Below, piece after piece: positions 1 through 8,634 of a stretch of 64,000 nucleotides of DNA. The stretch's first letter is position 1. Each line of letters begins with the position of its first letter. Made by a program: the position numbers and the translations under genes. Where the stretch lies: positions 124,001 to 188,000 of the forward strand of contig NZ_PSSW01000001.1 in NCBI RefSeq assembly GCF_002933295.1. The letters are read 5' to 3'. Under the pieces are notes generated by a model, which was not told the origin of the DNA, made no database searches, and was given only the letters and a program-made list of their open reading frames with translations. The DNA comes from Marinobacter flavimaris (GTDB lineage Bacteria; Pseudomonadota; Gammaproteobacteria; Pseudomonadales; Oleiphilaceae).

Positions 1-1034
1 TGGGCTACCGTGGCACCACCTCCACCGCCCTGAGCTTCGGTGATGATGCTCCCTGTCACGGCTATCTGGTTGGCGAGCCCCACCAGGGCCTGAAGTATAT
101 GTTCCAGATGATGAACGAAGCGCGGGTTGGCGTGGGTTTCGGCGCCGCTGTGATCGGTTATCGCGGCTACATGCACAGCCTCGAATACGCCAAAGATCGC
201 CTGCAGGGCCGTAGGGCCAGCGAGAAGAACCCGGAATCCCCACAGGTGCCGATCATTGATCACGCCGATGTCCGGCGCATGCTGCTGGCCCAGAAAGCCT
301 ACAGTGAGGGTGGTTTGGCTTTGTGCCTCTACGGCGCCCGACTGATGGATGACCAGCACACCCATCCCGATGAACAGAAACGCCAGGAAGCCGGAAAGCT
401 GCTGGACCTGCTCACTCCGGTGATCAAAGCATGGCCTTCCGAATACGGCCCCAAGGCTAATGACCTGGCCATTCAGGTATACGGTGGCGCAGGTTACACC
501 CGGGAGTATCCGGTAGAGCAGTGCTGGCGTGACAACCGCCTTAACCCGATTCACGAAGGCACCAATGGTATCCAGGCCATGGACCTGCTGGGCCGTAAGA
601 TCTGGCAGGATCAGAGCCACGGTTTGCAGCTGCTCATGCAGGAGATGCAGGTAGATCTTCAGGCAGCCACCACCGATCGTTGCCAGCAATGGGCCCTGTC
701 CCTGAGTGAAACCCTGCAGCAGGCAGTGAAGGTTACCCAAAGCCTGGGTAAATCCCTGATGGAAGGCGATCCCGGCAAAACTCTGGCCAATGCCTCCTGC
801 TACCTGCACCTGTTCGGGCACATTATGGTGGCCTGGATGTGGCTGCGTCAGGCCAATGCCGCCTCCCATGCCCTGGGTTCCGCGAATACCGATGATGAAC
901 GCAATTTCTACCAGGGCAAACTGCAGGCGGCCCAGTACTTCTTCCACTGGGAATTGCCAACCGTGGCTCAGGATCTGGTGCTGCTGCGCAATCAGGACGA
1001 TACCTGCCTGAACATGAAATCGGAGTGGTTCTGA
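1..1034 (+). CDS. Acyl-CoA dehydrogenase, C-terminal part (5' end outside window)
   Basis: The reading frame is open from base 3 and ends at TGA 1032-1034, so the N-terminal part lies upstream of the window. The visible 343 codons cover the C-terminal helical domain of a flavin-dependent acyl-CoA dehydrogenase. The segment YGGAGYTREYPVEQ followed by IHEGTNGIQA is the conserved region that lines the flavin and supplies the catalytic glutamate in this family. About 160 further residues form the extra C-terminal domain seen in the long, roughly 600-residue dehydrogenases of the DmdC / PF12806 type. The enzyme would introduce the alpha-beta double bond in a CoA thioester. A crotonase follows with a one-base overlap, so the two probably catalyse successive beta-oxidation-type steps. 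The substrate cannot be read from the sequence. Confidence 0.9.
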   Translation, partial: GYRGTTSTALSFGDDAPCHGYLVGEPHQGLKYMFQMMNEARVGVGFGAAVIGYRGYMHSLEYAKDRLQGRRASEKNPESPQVPIIDHADVRRMLLAQKAYSEGGLALCLYGARLMDDQHTHPDEQKRQEAGKLLDLLTPVIKAWPSEYGPKANDLAIQVYGGAGYTREYPVEQCWRDNRLNPIHEGTNGIQAMDLLGRKIWQDQSHGLQLLMQEMQVDLQAATTDRCQQWALSLSETLQQAVKVTQSLGKSLMEGDPGKTLANASCYLHLFGHIMVAWMWLRQANAASHALGSANTDDERNFYQGKLQAAQYFFHWELPTVAQDLVLLRNQDDTCLNMKSEWF

Positions 1035-1813
1035 TGGCTCTGGTAAATGTTGAGAAGAAAAATCACATCTTGCTGATCGGGCTGAACCGCCCGGAAAAAA
1101 TGAACGCCATGAACCGCGAGATGTACCACCAGATTGCGGCGGCCTACCACCAGCTGGAAAACGACCCGGAGCTACGGGTCGGGCTGATGTACGCCGAGGG
1201 CGACCACTTCACCAGCGGCCTGCAACTGGACGACTGGGCGGGTGTGTTTGCCAACGGCAAGGGCATTGAACCGGGTGAGGGCGAACTGGATCCCTTCCAC
1301 ATTACCGGTCAGGCGCTGACCAAACCCGTGGTCTTCGCCGCCCAGGGCATCTGCTTCACCTGCGGCGTTGAGATGATGCTCAACACCGACGTGCGCGTCG
1401 CTGCTAAAGGAACGCGCTTTGCCCAACTCGAAGTGAAGCGGGGCATCTTCGCCTGTGGTGGTGCCACCATCCGCCTGCAACGGGAAATCGGCTGGGGCAA
1501 TGCCCAGCGTTACCTGCTGACTGGCGATGAGTGGACCGCCGATCAGGCGTATCAGTGGGGGTTGATTCAGGAACTGGTGGAACCCGGCGAGCAGTTCAAC
1601 GTCGCGTTGGAAATTGCCGAGAAAATTGCCAGGGCGGCGCCATTGGGTGTCCAGGGCAGTCTTAAATCCTCAAAAATTGCTGTCAGCGAAGGGCAGGAGG
1701 CTGCGAAGCAGCGTTTGTTCCCGGACCTTCAGCCGGTTATGGCCAGTGAGGATGTAAAGGAGGGAATTCAGTCATTCCTGGAACGTCGAGAGGCCGCTTT
1801 CAAAGGTAAGTAA
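1034..1813 (+). CDS. Enoyl-CoA hydratase/isomerase (crotonase) family protein
   Basis: The start is ATG 1034, which overlaps the TGA of the upstream dehydrogenase (TGATG) and implies translational coupling; a GTG at 1025 is in frame but less likely. The 259-residue product has the crotonase fold. NRPEKMNAMNREM is the N-terminal signature, GDHFTSGLQLDDW contributes the first oxyanion-hole peptide NH, and FTCGVEMMLNTDVRVAA the second. The usual catalytic glutamates of hydratases are not obvious, so isomerase or hydrolase activity on a CoA ester is also possible. It probably handles the enoyl-CoA made by the neighbouring dehydrogenase. Confidence 0.88.
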   Translation: MALVNVEKKNHILLIGLNRPEKMNAMNREMYHQIAAAYHQLENDPELRVGLMYAEGDHFTSGLQLDDWAGVFANGKGIEPGEGELDPFHITGQALTKPVVFAAQGICFTCGVEMMLNTDVRVAAKGTRFAQLEVKRGIFACGGATIRLQREIGWGNAQRYLLTGDEWTADQAYQWGLIQELVEPGEQFNVALEIAEKIARAAPLGVQGSLKSSKIAVSEGQEAAKQRLFPDLQPVMASEDVKEGIQSFLERREAAFKGK

Positions 1814-1891
1814 CGGCTCAACTTGGTCAGAAATCACGGGTTTTAGCGCTTAAAAAGAAACCTGACTATATCGCCAGAGCTCAGGGCAGCT

Positions 1892-1989
1892 GACCGGGGT
1901 CCTCCTTCCGGGAGTGTGAGCAGCAAGGATGCTGCGATCAAGCCCCCATGGATGGGTTCACGGCGTCTCCCGGAAGGAAGACCCCGGTC
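1892..1989 (+). repeat. Two-hairpin GGA element, subfamily B copy 1
   Basis: Outer arms 1892-1914 and 1967-1989 are complementary over 23 bp with one mismatch. They enclose a 52-nt core (1915-1966) that is 48/52 identical to the core at 43454-43505. The core holds two small hairpins with hexaloops AAGGAT (stem CAGC/GCTG) and ATGGAT (stem CCC/GGG). Both contain CANGGANG when read on the plus strand. All four core differences from the 43454 copy form two compensated base pairs. The element lies between the convergent crotonase and alkB genes. No T-tract follows the stem, so it does not look like a classical intrinsic terminator. Confidence 0.85.
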
Positions 1990-1990
1990 G

Positions 1991-2038
1991 GCCGCCTGCA
2001 CTCGAGCCTGAAGGTTGGGGCCCGAGCTGGCAGGTGGC
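1991..2038. other. Imperfect inverted repeat next to alkB 3' end
   Basis: GCCGCCTGC and CTCGAGCC on the left pair with GGCCCGAG and GCAGGTGGC on the right, with a small bulge. This gives a second stem-loop immediately beside the subfamily B element, just past the alkB stop codon. It may act as a terminator or mRNA 3' end for alkB, but there is no uridine tract. Confidence 0.4.
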
Positions 2039-2043
2039 TATAT

Positions 2044-3312
2044 TCAGGCAGCCTCGGAATTCGCGGATTCGCGGCGAGCCTTCGCTTCAGCAGCTACCTC
2101 AGCAGCGTAGTCCGCATACCTGGCCATCAGCTCCTCTTTCCGGTCCGGATCCCAGTTGATTTTGCTCAGATCTCCCTCGTAGTGATCAATCACCCGCTTA
2201 TCCATGGTTTCGTACCACCACTGGGGCAGATAGGCCGGCAGAAGCATCGAGGCATAGCCACCGGGTAATTGTGGAGCCTTCTCGAAATGCCGCAAAGCCT
2301 GGTAACTGCGCTGTGGATGCGCGTGATGGTCTGAATGCCGCTGGAGCTGATACAGGAACAGATTGGTCACAATGTGATTGCTGTTCCAGCTGTGCTCTGG
2401 TTGGGTGCGCTCATACTTGCCGTTCTTGTCTTTCTGGCGCAGCAGGCCGTAGTGCTCGATGTAGTTCACACTCTCGAGCAAACTGGCACCGTACACCGCC
2501 TGGGCCGCCAGGAACGGAACCGCCCTCGGGCCGCAAACCAGCGTTGTGGCGCCAAAGAACCCGGCGCTCATGGCCCATCCCTGCAGCAGCTCGTTGTCCA
2601 GGCTCCAGAAGTTCTTGCCCTTGCGGGCAAGCCTCGCCTTCTCGATCTTGATGGATGATTTGATACCACCAAGCACCGTACGCGGCAGGAACTTCCAGAA
2701 ACTCTCGCCCATACGGCTGCTGGCAGGATCCTCCGGCGTGGCTACCCGCTTGTGATGACCAAAGTTGTGCTCAACAACGAAGTGGGTGTAACCGGTGGGC
2801 GCCAGGGCTGCCATGGCCAGCAGCTTGTTCAGTCTGTTGGATTTGTGGCCGAGCTCATGGGCGGTATTGATCCCGACGCCATTGATAGCGCCAACCGTCA
2901 GCGTGAGCCCTATCTTGTCATCCAGAGGTGTGTTTTTGCGGCTGGCAAGCCAGGCACCCATGAAGGTCATGGCGTACTGGGTCGGAATAAATGCTTTCAC
3001 AATCCGGTCGTAGTACTTGTCCTGCTCCAGTGTCTTCACCGCCGATTCCGGCGGATTGCTCTTATCCTCGCCGATAGCCCGATCCAGGGCAGGGATGATG
3101 CCGTGTACCAGCGCCGGGCCAGTCCATGCCAGGGCTTTCAGTTTTTTTGGAGCCAGCGCATAGCCGGTCAGTGCGGCCAGTCCGATTCCTGGCAGTGCGG
3201 GACCGAGTAGCCACATGTAACGCTTCGGGTCTTTCCAGTTGCCAGGGGCGTCTTTTTCAGCGGGCGCCGAGATTTTGTGTGATTGCAGGTTATCCGGGGT
3301 TTTGGCGTTCAT
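2044..3312 (-). CDS. alkB: Alkane 1-monooxygenase (integral-membrane diiron hydroxylase)
   Basis: The 422-residue product oxidises the terminal methyl group of medium- to long-chain n-alkanes to 1-alkanols in the inner membrane, using rubredoxin electrons. All family histidine motifs are visible: HELGHK at residues 152-157, EHNFGHHKR at 181-189, the AlkB-specific NYIEHYG at 283-289, and LQRHSDHHAHP at 323-333. Hydrophobic segments lie around residues 33-75, 105-170 and 245-280. The start ATG has GGGAG seven bases upstream. No rubredoxin or rubredoxin reductase gene is nearby, so electron partners must be encoded elsewhere. It is transcribed alone, divergently from a small gene at 3496, and converges with the crotonase. 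Confidence 0.97.
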   Translation of the reverse strand: MNAKTPDNLQSHKISAPAEKDAPGNWKDPKRYMWLLGPALPGIGLAALTGYALAPKKLKALAWTGPALVHGIIPALDRAIGEDKSNPPESAVKTLEQDKYYDRIVKAFIPTQYAMTFMGAWLASRKNTPLDDKIGLTLTVGAINGVGINTAHELGHKSNRLNKLLAMAALAPTGYTHFVVEHNFGHHKRVATPEDPASSRMGESFWKFLPRTVLGGIKSSIKIEKARLARKGKNFWSLDNELLQGWAMSAGFFGATTLVCGPRAVPFLAAQAVYGASLLESVNYIEHYGLLRQKDKNGKYERTQPEHSWNSNHIVTNLFLYQLQRHSDHHAHPQRSYQALRHFEKAPQLPGGYASMLLPAYLPQWWYETMDKRVIDHYEGDLSKINWDPDRKEELMARYADYAAEVAAEAKARRESANSEAA

Positions 3313-3495
3313 TGTTGTCTCCCTTGCAGTGCGCGTACCTGCAATTTATGTCGGACAATCCAACAATGCAACGGGCGTCGACAGCTGTCTGGAACCTTGG
3401 CTCAAAATGACAATTACCATTTCTTTGGCAGAAAGCCGGTTTCTGGACCAAACTCATCTGAACAACAAGAGTCTGATCACAAGGAAGAATCAGCC

Positions 3496-3747
3496 ATGCC
3501 AAATCCGTCGTCTGCGACCGCCTCATATTCTGTTCAGGGAATCATTCGTGAGTACTTGTCTTCCGGCAGGCTTACCGAAGTTGTTTACCGTGACAGCGCC
3601 GGTCAGATTTGTCTGGTCCATGATGTTATTCGCGATCTCTTCAGTCGCGCCGGGCAGGATTTTCTGCTGCTCGGGCGCGGAACCATGCTCCCGTTCGATC
3701 ATGTTATTACCATCGATGGCCAGTTGCTCTCGGACAGTGCCGGTTAA
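3496..3747 (+). CDS. Conserved small protein of unknown function (83 aa)
   Basis: ATG 3496 follows AAGGAAG at a spacing of 8 nt, a good ribosome-binding site; longer in-frame extensions upstream lack one. The product is soluble, with no signal peptide. The segment from about residue 25 alternates short beta-type stretches (EVVYRD, QICLVHDVI, DFLLLGRG, HVITIDGQ), suggesting a small barrel reminiscent of Sm/Rof-type folds. I do not recognise it with confidence. It is divergent from alkB across a 183-bp gap that must hold both promoters. Confidence 0.55.
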   Translation: MPNPSSATASYSVQGIIREYLSSGRLTEVVYRDSAGQICLVHDVIRDLFSRAGQDFLLLGRGTMLPFDHVITIDGQLLSDSAG

Positions 3748-3837
3748 CGAAAGGGTAATGGGCCGGTAATTGCCCCGGGGCCAACCGCCCCGTACTCTGT
3801 GCACCGTTGTAAATGCTTACCAACAGAGGGATATGGT

Positions 3838-4134
3838 ATGAACAAGCTCACACTGAGTGCACTTTTGATGGTTCTGACGCTCGGCCTTGCAGCCTGCAGT
3901 TCGGAAGACAACGAAGGCGTGGATGTCGAGCAGGCTGCGGATAACGCCGGAGAGATGATGGAAGACGCGGCGGATTCCACCGAGGAAACCCTGGAAGAAG
4001 CCACCGGCCAGGATGAAAGTGCCATGGGCGAGTTGCAGGAAGGCGCAGAGGAAGCTGGTGATGCCATGACTGATGCCGCCGAAGAAGCCGGCGATTCCAT
4101 TGAAGAAGGCTACGAAGAAGCCACCCAGCAGTAA
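3838..4134 (+). CDS. Small acidic lipoprotein
   Basis: The 98-residue product begins with a lipoprotein signal ending LGLAAC (Cys20), so it should be diacylated and sent to a membrane. The mature part is almost entirely Ala, Glu, Asp, Thr and Gly. It has repeating heptad-like units such as DAADSTEETLEEATG and DAAEEAGDSIEEG, which predict an amphipathic, strongly acidic helix. AGAGGG lies just upstream of the ATG, and an in-frame GTG at 3799 is less likely. Function unknown. Similar Ala/Glu-rich small lipoproteins are often cell-envelope stress proteins, but nothing here proves that. Confidence 0.75.
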   Translation: MNKLTLSALLMVLTLGLAACSSEDNEGVDVEQAADNAGEMMEDAADSTEETLEEATGQDESAMGELQEGAEEAGDAMTDAAEEAGDSIEEGYEEATQQ

Positions 4135-4145
4135 CCGGGTGGGCT

Positions 4146-4180
4146 GACCGCTTCGCAGCAACAGTCTTTGCGAGGCGGTC
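4146..4180. terminator. Stem-loop after small lipoprotein gene
   Basis: A 12-bp stem (4146-4157 with 4169-4180, one wobble position) with an 11-nt loop starts 11 bases after the lipoprotein stop codon. There is no T-run, so it is a possible Rho-assisted or mRNA-stabilising 3' structure rather than a strong intrinsic terminator. Confidence 0.4.
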
Positions 4181-4232
4181 GGTGTTCCGGTGGCCGCCCT
4201 TGTAAAGCAATGTTAACGAATTTGTCTTTTAA

Positions 4233-4255
4233 ACTTACCCTTACTGTCATATTTC
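4233..4255 (+). promoter_or_regulatory. Possible PhoB half-site upstream of phoX
   Basis: CTGTCAT at 4244-4250 is an exact PhoB heptamer, preceded by the weaker match CTTACCC one helical turn away (4234-4240), about 65 bp before the PhoX start. A Pho box is expected for a PhoX gene, but only one of the two direct repeats is convincing and the spacing is one base short. Confidence 0.3.
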
Positions 4256-4313
4256 CCGCCGAAACTGGCCTCTCAACAACACCGACCCGCTGTTCTTTGA
4301 GAGAGGCAAAAAC

Positions 4314-6326
4314 ATGGCTAAGCACGACCTTGATCCCAACTATCTGGATCCCAACTACGAGCCGGTAGTCAACCACACTGACAACAACCCTTTCCACCAG
4401 GTTCTGGCCGCACGCATGCAGCGCCGTACAGTGATGAAAGGCAGCGTTGGAGCTGCCCTTGCCAGTGTGATGGGCCTGGGCCTCGCAGGTTGTGGCAGCG
4501 ACAGTAACGACGGCACCACCAGCAGCAATGTTTCAAGTACCGATATCGGCTTCAAGGCGGTACCGACATCAACAGCCAACGAGGTGGTTGTTCCCGAAGG
4601 GTACTCTACTGAGGCGTTCCTGCCGTGGGGCACTCCGATTACCGGCTCCTACCCGGAGTACAAGCCGGATGGCACGAACACCGGTGCGGAGCAGGAACAA
4701 CAGATGGGCATGCACCACGACGGCGTGCACTTCTTCCCGATTGACCAGAAGGCCGGCGGCAATAGCTCAAGCGAAGGCCTTCTGGTGATGAACCATGAGT
4801 ACATCAATCAGGGCGCTCTGCATGCCAATGGTGCCACCAAGGCATCGGATAACGGTGGCGTACGTCCGGCGGATGAAGTCCGTAAGGAAATCGCAGCGCA
4901 CGGTGTTTCTGTGGTGCACATCAAACGCGACACCAGCGGAAAGTGGGACATTGTCTTTGGCAGCCCGTTCAACCGTCGCATCACCGGCAACACCGAAATG
5001 GACATTCGTGGGCCGGTTCGCGGCTACAGCAAGCTGATCACCAAATACAGCCCGGACGCCACCGAGACCCGCGGCACGCTTAACAACTGTGCGATGGGGC
5101 CGACACCCTGGGGCACTTACCTGGCTGCTGAGGAAAACTGGCACGGCTACTTTGCAAACAGCGACGCCACGCAGCCCCGGGAGCAGACCCGCCATGGTGT
5201 TGGAAGCTCCAGCCGTTATGACTGGGAACTGGCTGATAGTGGTGAGGATCAGTACGTTCGACTCAATGTAAGCTCTATCGGCGCATCCGCTGCCGATGAT
5301 TACCGAAATGAAGCCAATACCTATGGCTACATGGTCGAGATTGATCCCTTTACCCCGGAAAGCAAGCCGCAGAAGCGCACTGCCCTGGGTCGTTTCGGTC
5401 ATGAGGGTGTCATCTTCGCGCCGGCCAAGGAAGGCGAGCCGGTGGTATGTTACTCGGGCGATGACTCCCGTTTCGAGTACATCTACAAGTTTGTATCGTC
5501 GAAGCCTTACTATGCCGCCACAGCCGGTGGATACCTCCTCGACGAAGGCACTCTGTATGTAGCCCGCTTCAATGACGACGGCTCCGGCGACTGGTTGTCG
5601 CTGGACCTCAATGATGCTGAATTCAAGGCCAAGGTTGATGCTGCCGTGGGTACGACCGTTGGCGACATTGCCTTCGACGGCTTCGAGAACCAGGCTGACG
5701 TTCTCCTGAATACACGCCTGGCTGCCGATATCGCGGGTGCAACCCCGATGGACCGTCCGGAATGGGGTGCGGTTGACCCGAATTCAGGCCAGGTTTATTT
5801 CACCCTGACCAACAATTCCCGTCGTACTGAAGATCAGGTTAACGCGGCCAACCCCAACGCGAATAACCGTACAGGTCATATCATCCGCTGGAGCGAGGAG
5901 GGTAATGATCACACCGCGACCAGTTTCGACTGGGACATTTTCGTCTTTGCCGGTGAGCAGGGTACGGAAACCGTAGTGGGTGACGAAGTTATCGTTTCGC
6001 TGACCGACGACAATATCTTCAACAGCCCGGATGGCCTCTGGTTCGACTACAACGGTCGTCTCTGGATCCAGACCGATGGCTCCGACGCTGCACCCTACCA
6101 GAACAACATGATGCTGGCTGCCAATCCGGAGACTCGCGAAATCAAGCGTTTCTTCGTAGGTCCCCAGGGTTGTGAGGTGACGGGGGTTGTTTCCACGCCG
6201 GATGTGAAAACCATGTTCGTCAACATCCAGCATCCGGAAGGTAACTGGCCGGACTCCAGTGATCCTCGCCCCCGCGATGCAACCGTGATCGTTACCAAGG
6301 ACGACGGTGGCGTGATCGGCGCCTGA
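4314..6326 (+). CDS. phoX: PhoX-family alkaline phosphatase, Tat-exported lipoprotein
   Basis: The 670-residue product belongs to the PhoX (DUF839) family, calcium- and iron-dependent phosphatases that release phosphate from organic phosphoesters outside the cytoplasm. A twin-arginine motif, RRTVMK at residues 37-42, is followed by a hydrophobic stretch and Cys60 in LGLAGC. This predicts Tat export and lipid attachment. Family signatures include NHEYIN near residue 160, NNCAMGPTPWGTYLAAEENW near 257-276, and the late WIQTDGSD segment. The start ATG has GAGAGG upstream. It is monocistronic, with a strong terminator 27 bases downstream. A PhoB-like half-site upstream fits phosphate-starvation control. 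Confidence 0.92.
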   Translation: MAKHDLDPNYLDPNYEPVVNHTDNNPFHQVLAARMQRRTVMKGSVGAALASVMGLGLAGCGSDSNDGTTSSNVSSTDIGFKAVPTSTANEVVVPEGYSTEAFLPWGTPITGSYPEYKPDGTNTGAEQEQQMGMHHDGVHFFPIDQKAGGNSSSEGLLVMNHEYINQGALHANGATKASDNGGVRPADEVRKEIAAHGVSVVHIKRDTSGKWDIVFGSPFNRRITGNTEMDIRGPVRGYSKLITKYSPDATETRGTLNNCAMGPTPWGTYLAAEENWHGYFANSDATQPREQTRHGVGSSSRYDWELADSGEDQYVRLNVSSIGASAADDYRNEANTYGYMVEIDPFTPESKPQKRTALGRFGHEGVIFAPAKEGEPVVCYSGDDSRFEYIYKFVSSKPYYAATAGGYLLDEGTLYVARFNDDGSGDWLSLDLNDAEFKAKVDAAVGTTVGDIAFDGFENQADVLLNTRLAADIAGATPMDRPEWGAVDPNSGQVYFTLTNNSRRTEDQVNAANPNANNRTGHIIRWSEEGNDHTATSFDWDIFVFAGEQGTETVVGDEVIVSLTDDNIFNSPDGLWFDYNGRLWIQTDGSDAAPYQNNMMLAANPETREIKRFFVGPQGCEVTGVVSTPDVKTMFVNIQHPEGNWPDSSDPRPRDATVIVTKDDGGVIGA

Positions 6327-6352
6327 GCCAACGCCAAAGTAGTCATCTGAAC

Positions 6353-6408
6353 ACCGCAAACCCGGCCCACTCGGTTACAGAGTGAGTCGGGTTTGCGGTT
6401 TTTTGTTT
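6353..6408 (+). terminator. Intrinsic terminator of phoX
   Basis: The perfect 12-bp stem ACCGCAAACCCG / CGGGTTTGCGGT has a second inner stem CACTC/GAGTG in its loop and runs into a T-rich tract (TTTTTTGTTT). It begins 27 nt after the phoX stop codon. Confidence 0.93.
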
Positions 6409-6454
6409 CAGAAACGCTATTCCCCGCCGATATGGTTATTAAATACACTAAAGT

Positions 6455-6471
6455 ATGAGTTATAAACTCAT
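6455..6471. promoter_or_regulatory. Short dyad upstream of chemoreceptor gene
   Basis: ATGAGTT and AACTCAT form a 7-bp inverted repeat with a 3-nt spacer, 75 bp before the chemoreceptor start. It could be an operator. No regulator is identifiable and it may be chance. Confidence 0.25.
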
Positions 6472-6545
6472 GTCAATTCTTTAGTCTCCACAATGGCCTT
6501 TAATAACAAGATGCTTGCAGAAACAACAAAAAAGAAGAGGTTTCC

Positions 6546-8186
6546 ATGGGGTTACTGGATAGGGCTTCAGTTTTATGGGGGATGGCGGTTGCCGGACTTC
6601 TTGCAGTCGTCTGCGCAGCGGTGGCGCCGTTGCTAGGTCTTGAAATTACCTCAATGCTCATCGGGCTTGTCGTAGGTCTCGTTGCTGCCGGCGGGTTCAT
6701 GATTGTTCGTGTCCTGGAGCCGACTGAGCGTGGCCTCAAGGCCTTGAATAACGGCACCCTGGCTGAAGATCATCCACTGCATGCGCAATGTCATCAGTTG
6801 CTAGCTGATGCGAGGGCGGGGCGCGCGCTCGTCGAAACGCTTTCCGGTAGCGCTGACAGGAACGCGATTTCCGCCGCCCAGGTGTCTTTCGCGGCCGACC
6901 AGTTGAAGCTGCGGCTGGATCGCCAGGTTGAAGAAACTGCACAAATGGCCGATTACGCGGGGCAGATTACCGAAACCGTGCGGGAATCCTCGGAGCAGGC
7001 CACCGATGCAGCCACCATGGCGCTGCAGAACAAGCAGGTGAGTACCGAGGGTCGTGAAGCCCTGATGTCGGCCATCGGGAGCGTGCGGGCTGTGCACGAG
7101 CAGTCCGGGGAAAACCTCCGGCTGATCCAGGAACTGAACGAAAAGTCCAACAAGATCCAGGGTGTGACTACCACGATTCAGGGCATTGCCGAGCAGACCA
7201 ACCTGCTTGCACTCAATGCCGCCATCGAAGCGGCCAGGGCAGGTGACCAGGGTCGCGGGTTTGCAGTGGTGGCCGATGAAGTGCGCCAACTGGCGGGGCG
7301 AACCGCTCAGGCAACGGGAGAAGTGGCGGAAACCCTCGAGGAAATACGGTCCGATACCACACTGATTGTATCCCGCATTGAAGATCTTGCCCGCAGCATT
7401 GAGGAGGGCCTGACGTCTGTGGAAAGCGTGGGTGAGCGTCTGGAACAGATCAGCGAACAATCTGATCGGGTCCAGCAGCAGGTTGCCCGGATAGCCGAAA
7501 TAGATCAGAACAACGAGCAGAGTCTGGCCCAGGTGTTCTCCGCCATTGAAACGGTGCGTGACCAGATTTCCGAGAGCGATACCAGCGTTTCCTCGCTGGC
7601 GGAGCAGGCTGCTACTTTGATGGAGCTTGCGGAAAAAGCCAATGCTTCATTTGCCCTGAACAGCGAAGCCAGTTATCACCGGCCGTTCTTCGATCAGGCC
7701 AGAGCGGGCGCTGACCAGATCGGCCAGATGTTCGAGCAGGCAATCCGGGATGGCAAGCTCTCAGAAAGCGCGCTGTTCGACAAGAGCCGGACTCCCATCC
7801 CGAACACGCACCCGCCAAAGTACTCAAGCAGCTTTGACAAATTTACCGATCAATACCTGCCGACCATCCAGGAGCAGGTGAAAAACGCCCATGAGGCCAT
7901 TGTCTTTGCCATAGCCGCTGCGCCTGACGGGTATGTACCGACCCACAACAGGGATTTCGCCCACGCACCGACCGGAGATCCGAAGGTGGATCTGGTCAAG
8001 AGCCGGAGCAAGCGGCTGTTCAACGACCGAACGGGCATTCGTTGTGGCACGCACACCGAGAACATGCTTTTGCAAACCTATCGCAGGGATACCGGCGAAA
8101 TCATGCATGATCTCTCCGTACCTATTTATGTGAATGGCAAGCATTGGGGCGGTTTCCGCCTGGGCTACCGTCCGGACAATCACTGA
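6546..8186 (+). CDS. Methyl-accepting chemotaxis protein with C-terminal cytosolic sensor domain
   Basis: The 546-residue product has two N-terminal membrane helices (about residues 8-30 and 35-55) with almost no periplasmic loop, so it cannot sense through a periplasmic ligand domain. The signalling hairpin tip is clear around residues 210-250 ([41 protein letters not shown]; only the family motif is named). Long coiled coils flank it. Beyond residue about 375 lies a separate domain ending in [17 protein letters not shown], a PAS/Cache-like module found at the C-terminus of some cytosolic-sensing receptors. It probably monitors an internal signal such as redox or energy state and reports to CheA. 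It is transcribed alone with AAGAGG before the ATG. Confidence 0.9.
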   Translation: MGLLDRASVLWGMAVAGLLAVVCAAVAPLLGLEITSMLIGLVVGLVAAGGFMIVRVLEPTERGLKALNNGTLAEDHPLHAQCHQLLADARAGRALVETLSGSADRNAISAAQVSFAADQLKLRLDRQVEETAQMADYAGQITETVRESSEQATDAATMALQNKQVSTEGREALMSAIGSVRAVHEQSGENLRLIQELNEKSNKIQGVTTTIQGIAEQTNLLALNAAIEAARAGDQGRGFAVVADEVRQLAGRTAQATGEVAETLEEIRSDTTLIVSRIEDLARSIEEGLTSVESVGERLEQISEQSDRVQQQVARIAEIDQNNEQSLAQVFSAIETVRDQISESDTSVSSLAEQAATLMELAEKANASFALNSEASYHRPFFDQARAGADQIGQMFEQAIRDGKLSESALFDKSRTPIPNTHPPKYSSSFDKFTDQYLPTIQEQVKNAHEAIVFAIAAAPDGYVPTHNRDFAHAPTGDPKVDLVKSRSKRLFNDRTGIRCGTHTENMLLQTYRRDTGEIMHDLSVPIYVNGKHWGGFRLGYRPDNH

Positions 8187-8254
8187 CCGCGGCGGGATTT
8201 TCGGCCACGGGGGCTGTGGTAGACTCCGATTAATAGATCAATAGGAGACTTGTC

Positions 8255-8620
8255 TTGGCTGAACCGGAGTTTATTCCTGCCGACACGGACCCCGCCTCCC
8301 GCCGAAGTGATCCGGCGCGTAACCTGGCGGTGGTGGTCTACATCCTTCAGGCGCTGTCGTTTTTCGTAGGAGGCATTACCGGTCTGGTGGGCGTGATCAT
8401 CAATTACGTCAAACTGGACGACGTCCGTAATACCTGGGTGGAGCGGCACTTCCGCTGGCAGATTCGCACCTTCTGGATCGGCCTGCTCTGGACCGTGATT
8501 GGCATAGTGACCACGCCGATCATCATCGGATGGTTTATTCTCCTTGGTATTTCTATCTGGATCATCTACCGGATCGTGAAAGGGGCTCTGGCCCTGAATG
8601 ACGGCAAGGCGCCCTCCTGA
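8255..8620 (+). CDS. DUF4870-like small membrane protein
   Basis: The 121-residue protein starts at TTG 8255 with AGGAG 7 nt upstream; no ATG in frame fits better. After a charged N-terminus it shows three hydrophobic segments (about residues 25-50, 72-92 and 92-112). The ARNLAVVVYILQALSFFVGG...VGVIINYV pattern is typical of the DUF4870/Tic20-like family. Function is unknown; it sits in the inner membrane. Confidence 0.8.
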   Translation: MAEPEFIPADTDPASRRSDPARNLAVVVYILQALSFFVGGITGLVGVIINYVKLDDVRNTWVERHFRWQIRTFWIGLLWTVIGIVTTPIIIGWFILLGISIWIIYRIVKGALALNDGKAPS

Positions 8621-8634
8621 ACGGGCGACCGTTA

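Noticed and set aside
6421..6480. Sigma-28 flagellar promoter before the chemoreceptor gene
   Set aside because: TAAAG and GCCGAT elements are present but in the wrong order and spacing.
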